A DNA stretch of 40,874 nucleotides from Campylobacter sp. W0018 (lineage in GTDB: Bacteria > Campylobacterota > Campylobacteria > Campylobacterales > Campylobacteraceae). The position numbers and the translations under genes were made by a program. The stretch is taken from assembly GCA_020135845.1 (NCBI GenBank), contig JACHTQ010000012.1, forward strand, positions 1 through 40,874. The letters are read 5' to 3'. The first letter of the stretch is position 1. Each line of letters begins with the position of its first letter. Shown one piece after another: positions 1 to 8,057 of the stretch. Below the pieces are notes generated by a model, which ran no database searches, was not told the origin of the DNA, and saw only the letters and a program-made list of their open reading frames with translations.

Positions 1-936
1 GAGTTTAGCTATAAATGTATAAAGCAATAAAGAAATAATTACTACCATAGCTAAAGAAGAAATTATTTGTACATAAGTCATTTTAAGAATAGGCTCTGTT
101 ATAATATCAAGTGGTTCCCCTATACAAATAGTTGAATTTTCATATTTTGCACATATAGCAAATCTTTCACTATTATCTCTTTTTCTTAGATATTCGAAAG
201 GCTCAAAGTCTGCTTTCGTTTTGGATAAAGCTGCAATTTGATCAATATTATAGCCTTCTTTAAGTTGCTCTTTATCTGTTGCTGCAAAAATTTTATTGTT
301 TTTATCAAATGCAAAAGTTCTACCTGGAGTCGCTTCAAATTCTTTCTGTAAATCTTTAGTTAAAATATCAATTGCTAAAACTCCAATAAATTTACCGTCT
401 TTATAAAGAGCTTTAGCATAAGTAAAACAAGGAAGTTTGGAAGTAATATCAATATAAGAAGAGGTTATATATGCATCATTTGTTTTTAAAGCTTCTTGAT
501 AATATTCTCTTGTTCTTGCATCATAATTATCTGCTTTTCCATAAATATAAAATTCTAAACCTTTAGAATCAGAATCTGCATCAGAAACAATTAATTCTCC
601 ATTAGGTTGAGCAATATAGGCCGCTAAAAATCCACCAGCATCCCTTAAAACTTTAAGATCTTCACCTATACTTTCTTTAAGTGCTTGTTCGCTATTTAAT
701 TCATTGTAAGATAAGCTTAAAATCCTTTTACTATAATTTTGGAGAATTTCTAAATTTTTCTCTTGGAAAGAAACAAGAGAATTTCTAGCTACTTTGATAT
801 AATTGGTCTCTGATATTATAGTTTGGTTATAAATCAAATTTTTCGAAAAAAAATAAATTATAACACCCAAAATAACTAAACAAATTATAGTTATTAAACC
901 TGCAACAAAAGAAACTTTAAATTTCAAATTTCCCAT
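1..936 (-). CDS. Methyl-accepting chemotaxis protein, N-terminal part (Tlp2-like), cut by window edge
   Basis: The frame is open from an ATG at 936-934 to base 1, about 312 codons, so the 3' signalling half lies outside the window. The translation starts MGNLKFKVSF, has a membrane segment at about residues 7-30, then a long periplasmic region with dCache-type features (SYNELNSEQ, YIAQPNGELIVSD, REYYQEALK, IGVLAIDI), and a second membrane segment near the window edge. Such receptors bind small ligands in the periplasm and signal to CheA through a cytoplasmic coiled coil. A GGAAAT ribosome binding site precedes the ATG. Divergence from znuA matches the position I recall for tlp2 (Cj0144). The ligand cannot be read from sequence. 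Confidence 0.85.
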   Translation of the reverse strand, partial: MGNLKFKVSFVAGLITIICLVILGVIIYFFSKNLIYNQTIISETNYIKVARNSLVSFQEKNLEILQNYSKRILSLSYNELNSEQALKESIGEDLKVLRDAGGFLAAYIAQPNGELIVSDADSDSKGLEFYIYGKADNYDARTREYYQEALKTNDAYITSSYIDITSKLPCFTYAKALYKDGKFIGVLAIDILTKDLQKEFEATPGRTFAFDKNNKIFAATDKEQLKEGYNIDQIAALSKTKADFEPFEYLRKRDNSERFAICAKYENSTICIGEPLDIITEPILKMTYVQIISSLAMVVIISLLLYTFIAKL

Positions 937-1056
937 AAATATTTCCTTTTTTCCAATTTTAATCATTTTTACCAAAAGATGGTATTATAGCAAAATAAGA
1001 ATTTATTTTATATTAAAAATGCTATCTCTAAAATATTGTAAAACGGGGTTTAAACA
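937..1056. promoter_or_regulatory. Divergent promoter region between chemoreceptor gene and znuA
   Basis: This 120-base spacer must hold promoters in both directions. A minus-strand TATAAT (989-984) fits the chemoreceptor gene. Just upstream of it on the plus strand lies a perfect 5-5-5 inverted repeat, TACCA at 970-974 and TGGTA at 980-984, which overlaps that -10. No convincing Zur or Fur box was seen. Confidence 0.5.
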
Positions 1057-1920
1057 ATGGTAAAAAAAATATTTTTCTTATTTGCAATTTTATTAAGCTT
1101 TTTAAATTTGACTTGGGCTAAAGATATAAAAAATCACAAAGATATCCCTACTGTAAGTGTGAGCATACCACCTCAAGCCTTTTTTGTTGAGAAAATAGCC
1201 GGAGATACTGTAAAAATAAATATTATTTTACCACCTAATGCCAATGAACATCATTTTGAATTTAAACCAAGCGTTATGAAAAAACTCGAACAAAGCAAAA
1301 TTTATTTCACCATAGGTTTGGAATTCGAAAAAATTTTTATTGACAAATTTCATCATAATTTTCCCAGTTTAAAAATCTCTAATATGCAAAAAAATATAAA
1401 GTTATTAGATTTTCAAGACTCTCATCATGATCATCAAAAAGATCCTCACACTTGGTTAGATCCTATTTTGGTGCAAACCATGGCTTTAAATATTTATGAT
1501 GCCCTGATCCAAAAATACCCTGAAAATAAAAATTTTTATAAAGAAAATTTAAACAAATTCTTAGCAGAATTAGACAATCTTAATTTGCAAATTTCTTCAA
1601 AACTTGAAAATATCAAACAAAAAGAATTTATTGTTTATCACCCCTCTTGGACTTATTTTGCTAAGCGTTATCATTTAATTCAAATTCCTGTAGAAATTTT
1701 AGGTAAAGAACCAAAAATAAAAGAACTAAAACAGCTAATAACCTTTATCAAAGATAAGCAGATTAAAACTATTTTTGTTCAAAATGGTTTTCCTGAAAAT
1801 GCAGCAAAAACCTTAGCCCATCAATGTGATGCTCAAATTTACGTCATCAATCATCTTTCAAAAGATTGGGAAAAAGAACTTTTAAAATTCAGCGATGCTT
1901 TATCTAAATCTTTAAAATAG
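1057..1920 (+). CDS. znuA: Zinc ABC transporter substrate-binding protein ZnuA
   Basis: Periplasmic metal-binding protein of the cluster A-I (ZnuA/TroA) family, which captures Zn2+ and hands it to ZnuB. The 287-residue protein begins with a signal peptide (about residues 1-21). Likely metal ligands are a His in the EHH motif at 65-66, His131 or His195 (YHPSW), and an acidic residue near the C-terminus. A short His/Asp-rich loop at 122-131 (SHHDHQKDPH) is the flexible loop typical of zinc rather than manganese binders. It is first in a three-gene operon, with znuC 8 bases downstream. Corresponds to the locus I recall as Cj0143c. Confidence 0.93.
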   Translation: MVKKIFFLFAILLSFLNLTWAKDIKNHKDIPTVSVSIPPQAFFVEKIAGDTVKINIILPPNANEHHFEFKPSVMKKLEQSKIYFTIGLEFEKIFIDKFHHNFPSLKISNMQKNIKLLDFQDSHHDHQKDPHTWLDPILVQTMALNIYDALIQKYPENKNFYKENLNKFLAELDNLNLQISSKLENIKQKEFIVYHPSWTYFAKRYHLIQIPVEILGKEPKIKELKQLITFIKDKQIKTIFVQNGFPENAAKTLAHQCDAQIYVINHLSKDWEKELLKFSDALSKSLK

Positions 1921-1928
1921 GTAATTTG

Positions 1929-2720
1929 ATGGAATTTTTTTCTATTAAAAATCTTAATTATTCCTATAATAAAGAATGTGTTTTAAAAAACATCGATCTA
2001 ATATATGATAATCAAGATTTTTTATCCATAATAGGTCCAAATGGTGCTGGAAAATCCACACTCATAAAGCTGATTTTAGGACTTTTAAATTCTCACAATA
2101 CAATTACATTTAAACAAATTAAAAAAAGCGAAATCGGCTATGTTCCACAACATACTTTAGCCAATCCAAATTTTAATCCTAGAGTCCTTGAGGTCGTGCT
2201 TATGGGACTTATCAATAAAAAAAGATTTGGCTTTTACAAACAAGAAGATAAAAATAAAGCCTTAAAAGCCTTAGAAAAAGTCCAAATGCAAGATTTTTGG
2301 AATAAAAAAATCAATGAATTAAGCGGGGGGCAAAGACAACGCGTATTTATAGCAAGGGCTTTAGTAGATGAATGTAAAATGCTTATTTTAGATGAACCAA
2401 CCGCAAGTGTTGATAGTAAATCAGCAATACAAATTTTTGAACTTTTAAAATCTTTACATGAAAAAGGCATAGGCATTTTGCTTGTTTGTCATGATATCAA
2501 TTTAGTTCTTGCCTATAGCGATAAAATCGCGCATTTAAATAAAGAATTATTTTTACATTCCAATCAAAAAGAAAAAAAGAAAAGTGATTTTTTAAAACAT
2601 TTATACGAAAATCATTCCCATTTTTGCGATGTAGAAATGAGTTTAAATTCATGCTTGTGCAATCATAATTGTAAGGATAAAAATTTAAAAATACCGCTGC
2701 ACTTTTTTAAGGAAAAATAA
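1929..2720 (+). CDS. znuC: Zinc ABC transporter ATP-binding protein ZnuC
   Basis: Cytoplasmic ATPase that powers zinc import through ZnuB. It shows Walker A GPNGAGKST (about residues 36-44), the ABC signature ELSGGQRQR near 131-139, Walker B MLILDEPTAS and the switch His in VCHDIN. I start at ATG 1929; an in-frame TTG immediately before it is possible but less likely. The C-terminal 40 residues carry an unusual His/Cys-rich stretch (ENHSHFCDVEM, then SCLCNHNC), which could bind metal; this is inference. The stop codon overlaps the znuB start by one base (TAATG), so the two are probably translationally coupled. Confidence 0.93.
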   Translation: MEFFSIKNLNYSYNKECVLKNIDLIYDNQDFLSIIGPNGAGKSTLIKLILGLLNSHNTITFKQIKKSEIGYVPQHTLANPNFNPRVLEVVLMGLINKKRFGFYKQEDKNKALKALEKVQMQDFWNKKINELSGGQRQRVFIARALVDECKMLILDEPTASVDSKSAIQIFELLKSLHEKGIGILLVCHDINLVLAYSDKIAHLNKELFLHSNQKEKKKSDFLKHLYENHSHFCDVEMSLNSCLCNHNCKDKNLKIPLHFFKEK

Positions 2721-3526
2721 TGTTTGAAATTTTTCATTTCACTGTATTTCAAAACGCTCTTTTTGCGGCAATTTTAGTCAGTATTGCTTGTGGAATTATA
2801 GGAACCTTAATCATGATCAATCGGCTTTTTTCTATGGCTGGAGGGATTACACATGGGGCTTTTGGAGGTATAGGGGTCGCTTTTTATTTTTCCTTGCCTA
2901 TTTTACTTAGTACAAGCATTTTTACCCTCATTTTAGCTTTTATCGTTGCCTTTTTAGTCAAACATTACGAGCACAGAAGCGATAGTATTATTGCTGTGAT
3001 TTGGGCATTTGGAATGGCAATTGGGATCATACTTATAGATTTAAGTCCTAGTTATAATACCGATCTTATGGCTTATCTTTTTGGAAACATTTTAGCGGTT
3101 GAAAATGAAGATTTATATCTAATGGGCTTAATTGATGGGATTGTGATTTTTTTAATGCTTTTATTTTATAGACAATTTGAAGCGATAAGCTTTGATGCTG
3201 AATTTGCAAAAGTGCGTGGAATCAATACAAATTTTTTCCATTATCTTTTAATCGCACTGATGGCATTTTGTATTTGTATTTCAATCCGCCTTGTTGGACT
3301 TATTCTTATTATAGCGCTGCTAAGCATTCCTAGTTTTATCGCTGAAAATTTTAGCAAAAAGCTTGGCTTTATAATGATTCTGGCAAGTTTTTTGAGTATG
3401 ATTTTTTGCTTAGGTGGGCTTTTGCTTAGTTATTATTTTGATCTTTCTAGCGGAGCTTGTATTATTATCGTTGCTTGCTTTGGTTTTTTAATCAATTTAG
3501 GCGTGAAAATCGTTTGCAAAAGGTAA
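2720..3526 (+). CDS. znuB: Zinc ABC transporter permease ZnuB
   Basis: Integral membrane permease of the ABC-3 family (ZnuB/TroC/MntB), 268 residues with about eight hydrophobic segments covering nearly the whole chain. Family features include the segment MINRLFSMAGGITHGAFGG near residues 30-50 and FDAEFAKVRGI in the cytoplasmic loop that contacts the ATPase. Last gene of znuACB. Its final 30 bases overlap the 3' end of the convergent mcrC-like gene, and no terminator is visible between the two. Confidence 0.92.
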   Translation: MFEIFHFTVFQNALFAAILVSIACGIIGTLIMINRLFSMAGGITHGAFGGIGVAFYFSLPILLSTSIFTLILAFIVAFLVKHYEHRSDSIIAVIWAFGMAIGIILIDLSPSYNTDLMAYLFGNILAVENEDLYLMGLIDGIVIFLMLLFYRQFEAISFDAEFAKVRGINTNFFHYLLIALMAFCICISIRLVGLILIIALLSIPSFIAENFSKKLGFIMILASFLSMIFCLGGLLLSYYFDLSSGACIIIVACFGFLINLGVKIVCKR

Positions 3527-4879
3527 GGGTGCAAACAAAATTTTTAACTTTATGCGACTTTCTAAGAAATTTAAAAAATCACTTGCTTTAAAAAAATACT
3601 CATCCTTTTTGCTTTTCTCTTTTAATTCTAAAGTTCTCCCACACAAAGGATAAATAAGCCAAACCTCTTTCACCTTGAATTTAGCAGCATAGGCAAACAT
3701 TTGATAAAGATCGCTTTGTGCGATAGAGTATTGTTTTTTATCATCACTATCACTTAGAATTTTCCATTTAGTATCTGCGATTATATGATCTTGGATATAA
3801 AGATCTGGTTTAAGCAAAAAACAATCTTCATTATCATTTTTACTCATTAGAAATTTAGTTTTATCTTGAGTCTTAATCTTAACTTGCTCATTGGCTATTT
3901 TAAACATATGAGCTACATAATCTTCAAAAAGTTTTTCCATAGGAAAAAGCAAAGCAAAAGCTTCATTGCTTCCTTTATAAGGGGTAAAAGTTTCTTTTTG
4001 TAAAAAAATCCTACACCAAGAAAGCAAAGTTTCATAATAATCAAAATGTCTTGAAATTTTATACTCAAAATCTTTTTTGTAGTTTTTAGATAATTGCACA
4101 TCATCAAGCATTTGCAAGGCTTTTATGACTTTAAATTTATGCATAGTTGTTTTGGATTTTAAAAACTCAAGAGTGGATTTTATCAAACGATTTGGCGGAA
4201 TATCTAAGACAAACTCATCACTTTCTGTAAAAAATCTTTCTTTATGGATAAGATTGTGTTTTAAATTTTCACTAAAAAGCAATTTTCCCTTTAAAAAAGC
4301 CCTGTTATCTTGTATGCTTACATAATCTTTTTTTAATCCTTTTTTAAAAATCAAATCCAATTCTTCTAAAAACATAGAAATAAAAATTTCAAATAAAGGC
4401 ATTTTAGAAGTTTTCAAAGATGAAATATGACTTTTTTTAAAAGGAGAATTTTTTAAGGTTGTAAGCAAATTTAACAAAAGTTGCTTAGAAGGAAAATTGT
4501 AATTTTTTTCATAGTTAAAATTTACAAATTTTTCTATTTTGATCTCGTTTTTAGGCTCGTTCTCTTGTATATCTAGTTTATAAATTTGTTTTAGTTGATG
4601 AAAATTTATTTTTTTTAAATTCTCATCTTTTTCTCCTTGATAATTTTCTAAATCGGTGCACTTAGGCAAGATCTCCAAAATCCCGCTTTTTGTTTGTATC
4701 ATACCCACATAATTTTTAGCTTTTAGTGTATTTTTATTTTTAAAACCTAAAAAAATTTCATTATTTTTAGCAAATTCTTCTAATTCTTTATAAAATTTAT
4801 TTGCCCTATTTCCAAAATCTTTTTTTAAGTCATTCTCGCAAAAAGCTTGATACTCAATAACTTGAAAAACATTAGTCAT
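3497..4879 (-). CDS. mcrC: McrC-family nuclease subunit of a McrBC-type restriction system
   Basis: The 460-residue protein matches the McrC family: an N-terminal domain that contacts the McrB ATPase ring and a C-terminal PD-(D/E)xK nuclease. The catalytic motif is visible as KPDLYIQD then ADTKWK at about residues 356-372, followed by a helix (SDLYQMFAYAAKF) typical of McrC. In characterised systems McrC cleaves DNA after McrB binds modified sites and translocates. The start overlaps the end of mcrB by 8 bases, so the pair is co-translated. Corresponds to the gene I recall as Cj0140. The target modification is unknown. Confidence 0.88.
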   Translation of the reverse strand: MTNVFQVIEYQAFCENDLKKDFGNRANKFYKELEEFAKNNEIFLGFKNKNTLKAKNYVGMIQTKSGILEILPKCTDLENYQGEKDENLKKINFHQLKQIYKLDIQENEPKNEIKIEKFVNFNYEKNYNFPSKQLLLNLLTTLKNSPFKKSHISSLKTSKMPLFEIFISMFLEELDLIFKKGLKKDYVSIQDNRAFLKGKLLFSENLKHNLIHKERFFTESDEFVLDIPPNRLIKSTLEFLKSKTTMHKFKVIKALQMLDDVQLSKNYKKDFEYKISRHFDYYETLLSWCRIFLQKETFTPYKGSNEAFALLFPMEKLFEDYVAHMFKIANEQVKIKTQDKTKFLMSKNDNEDCFLLKPDLYIQDHIIADTKWKILSDSDDKKQYSIAQSDLYQMFAYAAKFKVKEVWLIYPLCGRTLELKEKSKKDEYFFKASDFLNFLESRIKLKILFAPLPFANDFHA

Positions 4880-7247
4880 TGTTTTTATTATTTTCTTCGG
4901 TTTTGTTATCGCTAATTTGATTTTTATAAATTTTTTGATACGTTTCTATTTTATCCCAAATTTCATTATCAAAAGGGGTAATATTATAAATAGTTTTCTC
5001 ATTGTATATTTCTAGCTTCTTAATGCTATTTAAATAATCATTTTCTTTATTTTCTGTAGCTTCTTTAATCATATCATTATTATTTAAAACAGCATTTATT
5101 GAAGCATAATCATCGTAAAAATACTCTTGTAAAAGAGGGATGATTTTATTTTGAAAAACGCTCTTTAAATTTTCCAAATTTTTAACACCTATGAAAAACG
5201 CATGTCCTATAGTTTTTTCTCTATCTAGTAAGTATTCTATACGAGTATTTATTGCTTCAAGTAATTGCTGCAATTCCACTTTTTCTTGATCTTTTTCTAC
5301 AAAATTATTACTTAATTTACTTAAATCAGGCATCATCTCTACAAATTCAAAACGCCTTCTTAATGCTGTATCAAGCGAAGTTATACTTCTATCAGCTGTA
5401 TTCATAGTGCCTATAATATAAACATTTTCAGGTACTCCAAAGCCTTTGTCGTTATCAAATTCATTTCCACTATGAGGCAAAGCTACCCTTAGCTCTTCTT
5501 CTGCCCCTATTCTTTTGCTTGGTTCTATCAAAGTTATAAGCTCGCCAAAAATCTTACTTACATTACCGCGATTGATTTCATCAATTATGATAATGTAGGG
5601 CTTTAAAGAATTATCACTAACGTTATTATCCTCTTTAACATTTTTTGATTTTTTTTCAAAATCTTTAAATTTTTTAAGTAAGTTAAAATAATAAGTATGA
5701 CTTCTATCAAGATAATGTCTATTTAAAACTTTTCTAAACATTTCAGACGCATTATCAAATTCGCCATTATATTTTAATAATTCCATCAAAGTCGATAAGC
5801 TTAATTTAAAAAATCCACCCAATCTCTCTACATTTTCGCTTTCAATTTCTATGGTTTTATCATTAAAATTGCGAATGAAAAAATTTCCACCTTTTGTCTT
5901 GCCAATAGGTTCACTCTTTTCTAAAAGCGTATTTAAAAAATTATTAACTTTTTCTTCTAGTTTTATTTTTTCATTTAACTCCTCTGTATTTAATTTGCTA
6001 TTTTTATAATTTTTCAAAGCTTTTTCACAAAGATCTTTAAAAACTCCATCTTTTATTTCATATTTTAATTCTTCTTTTTTTAAATCAGGTTTTATACCCT
6101 CTACAAATTCTTCATATCCATAACTTTGATGAAAGGTAGTAAAAACTATTCGTCCATTTTTTACATACTCATCAAATTTTGCTTTTTTCTCTATTCTATT
6201 TTCTAAATTTTCACCTAAAATTTCTAAGGCTTTATCTATGGTATGATAAGTCTTTCCTGTTCCTGGAGGCCCATAAAGGATTTGATTTAAAGGTAGATTT
6301 TTCATATTTAATTCCTTATATATTATTTCATTATTTAAAAATTGTCTTTCAAAATCGTATAAAAAAGCTCTATAATGCTTTAAAGCAATAGAATACATTT
6401 TATTTCCATTATTATTTTTTAATGCAAATTTATTATTTTTATTTAATTTTTCTATATTTTGATCAAAATTATATAAATTACAACTATATAAATTATTTTT
6501 CAAAAATTCATTAGATATATTTTCTACAGATGAAACATATTTTTTTATGGTGGAAGTATCTATATTTCTTTTACTTAAATATTCACAAAATAATTTTTTC
6601 ATTTTTTTTATATTTATTCCATACTCAATCCATAAAGGAATAGCTATATTTTCTATCATTTTAATTAATGATAAATTTTTATTTTCTAATAATTTTTCAT
6701 AAATTTGATATATTTTTAATTTCTCTTTAAATTCATTCAAAGATATTAAATCTAAAACATTTTTAGAAAAAATATTAACTATTTTTATATTATTTACATC
6801 TTGATAATGAAAAGCTATTTTCCATTTAGTGGCATCTCCAAAATCTATATTTTCTATAGTCTTTAAATCATTATTTTTACTTGCTTGTATTATATTTATA
6901 ATTATTTTTTTTACATTTCCAAAAGCTTCATCTTGATTATTTCCATATTTAGATAACCAAGCATAATTATCATTGTAAGTTTTACCTTTTAAATTTTCTT
7001 TATCATCATTAAAATTTCTTTTATATATACCAAATTTAAAACTAGAACCACCCCAAATACTTCCTATATCATCAAGTTTATTTTCTATCCAAAAAGTAAA
7101 ATCATTCCTATCTGGGTTATCTTTTTTAGTATTGGTATATTCTTCAAGACTCATACTTTTAACTTTTTCTAAAGTCCAAATTTTTTGAAATTCTAAAAAT
7201 TTATTCTTTATATTTTTGTTTTGCTCCTCATTTAAACTGATATTCAT
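4872..7247 (-). CDS. mcrB: McrB-family AAA+ GTPase/ATPase, specificity and motor subunit
   Basis: The 791-residue protein has a variable N-terminal half and a C-terminal AAA+ motor. Motor motifs: Walker A GPPGTGKT at about 326-333, Walker B and the McrB-type signature IIIIDEINRGNVSKIFGEL near 551-570, and MNTADRSITSLD followed by LRRRF (sensor 1 and arginine finger). The N-terminus carries the motif LDDIGSIWGGSSFKFGIY seen in some McrB-like proteins; by analogy this half recognises the DNA target. That half (about 6280-7247) is visibly more AT-rich than the motor region, which suggests separate acquisition or relaxed constraint. It starts 17 bases after rimP on the same strand, with an AAGGAA ribosome binding site. 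Confidence 0.88.
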   Translation of the reverse strand: MNISLNEEQNKNIKNKFLEFQKIWTLEKVKSMSLEEYTNTKKDNPDRNDFTFWIENKLDDIGSIWGGSSFKFGIYKRNFNDDKENLKGKTYNDNYAWLSKYGNNQDEAFGNVKKIIINIIQASKNNDLKTIENIDFGDATKWKIAFHYQDVNNIKIVNIFSKNVLDLISLNEFKEKLKIYQIYEKLLENKNLSLIKMIENIAIPLWIEYGINIKKMKKLFCEYLSKRNIDTSTIKKYVSSVENISNEFLKNNLYSCNLYNFDQNIEKLNKNNKFALKNNNGNKMYSIALKHYRAFLYDFERQFLNNEIIYKELNMKNLPLNQILYGPPGTGKTYHTIDKALEILGENLENRIEKKAKFDEYVKNGRIVFTTFHQSYGYEEFVEGIKPDLKKEELKYEIKDGVFKDLCEKALKNYKNSKLNTEELNEKIKLEEKVNNFLNTLLEKSEPIGKTKGGNFFIRNFNDKTIEIESENVERLGGFFKLSLSTLMELLKYNGEFDNASEMFRKVLNRHYLDRSHTYYFNLLKKFKDFEKKSKNVKEDNNVSDNSLKPYIIIIDEINRGNVSKIFGELITLIEPSKRIGAEEELRVALPHSGNEFDNDKGFGVPENVYIIGTMNTADRSITSLDTALRRRFEFVEMMPDLSKLSNNFVEKDQEKVELQQLLEAINTRIEYLLDREKTIGHAFFIGVKNLENLKSVFQNKIIPLLQEYFYDDYASINAVLNNNDMIKEATENKENDYLNSIKKLEIYNEKTIYNITPFDNEIWDKIETYQKIYKNQISDNKTEENNKNND

Positions 7248-7264
7248 TTAAATTCCTTAAAAAA

Positions 7265-7705
7265 CTACCACTCCACAAAGGTTCTAGCTTTTTTTATATC
7301 ATTAAATTTAAGAGTGATTTTTTCATTATCTAAGGTTTGTAAATTTATATTTTCATTTTCAACGCTAAGAATTTTTGCCTCGATTTTTTCTTTTTGATTG
7401 GTAGTAATTTTTACAAGTTCATTGATACTTTTTTCAAAATGCTCTATTTTGCTAAGCTTTCTTTCAAGCCCACAGCTTGAAACTTCTAAAAAATATTCTC
7501 CACTTACAGGTGGCTCCACATCAAAAATAGGCGATAAAATCTCACTAAGCCTAGCACAATCATCCAAATTTATCCTCGCTCTTTCACCTTTTTCATTTAA
7601 AGGATTCATCACATAAATTCGGTAAATTTTTTTTCCATTTTCACTGACTAATTCACTATCATAAAGTTCTAAATTTGCTTCTTTGCATAAAGCCTCAAGA
7701 TTCAT
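7265..7705 (-). CDS. rimP: Ribosome maturation factor RimP
   Basis: The 146-residue protein fits the RimP (YhbC) family, needed for maturation of the 30S subunit. Conserved features include RIYVMNP, DDCARLSEILSPIFD and the block YFLEVSSCGLERKL, the family hallmark (SSPGL-type) with a Campylobacter-style Cys. The C-terminal small beta-barrel follows. The start overlaps the end of rbfA by 11 bases. The gene order infB-rbfA-rimP is a conserved translation-factor cluster. Confidence 0.9.
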   Translation of the reverse strand: MNLEALCKEANLELYDSELVSENGKKIYRIYVMNPLNEKGERARINLDDCARLSEILSPIFDVEPPVSGEYFLEVSSCGLERKLSKIEHFEKSINELVKITTNQKEKIEAKILSVENENINLQTLDNEKITLKFNDIKKARTFVEW

Positions 7706-8057
7706 TTTTTTCCTTTTTTATCTTTTCAAAAAGTGCATCCATGTGATTTTGATACTCGAGTCTATCATCAAATTTAAAATGAAAATTCGGACAGCGATAC
7801 CAACCTTGCTCACTCGTACAATAGTTTTGCAAAGCCCTTGATGCCTTTTTTAAAGTGTTAAGAATTTTTTCTTGCTCATGGGCATTGAAAAACATCTTAT
7901 CAAGATACACAAAAGCATCATATCTGCCTTTTTTGCATTCTACATCCACAACGCAAAGATTTTTTAAATTCTCATCATCCAAATTTGCCAAAGCTTCAGG
8001 GATAAGCTCTTTTAAAATGCTTTCTGTGCGTAATTTTTTAATCTCAGCTGGATTCAT
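7695..8057 (-). CDS. rbfA: 30S ribosome-binding factor RbfA
   Basis: Small (120 residues) KH-fold protein expected to help mature the 5' end of 16S rRNA. Seen: the N-terminal [14 protein letters not shown] helix, the central [17 protein letters not shown] strand region and the C-terminal [21 protein letters not shown], which parallels the F.D.s.e...i..LL motif of RbfA. It overlaps infB by 4 bases (ATGA) upstream and rimP by 11 bases downstream, implying coupled translation. Confidence 0.88.
   Translation of the reverse strand: MNPAEIKKLRTESILKELIPEALANLDDENLKNLCVVDVECKKGRYDAFVYLDKMFFNAHEQEKILNTLKKASRALQNYCTSEQGWYRCPNFHFKFDDRLEYQNHMDALFEKIKKEKNES

Noticed and set aside
2234..2476. Open frame of 80 codons on the minus strand inside znuC
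   Set aside because: It lies wholly within a well-supported gene and its translation has no recognisable motif; a shadow frame.
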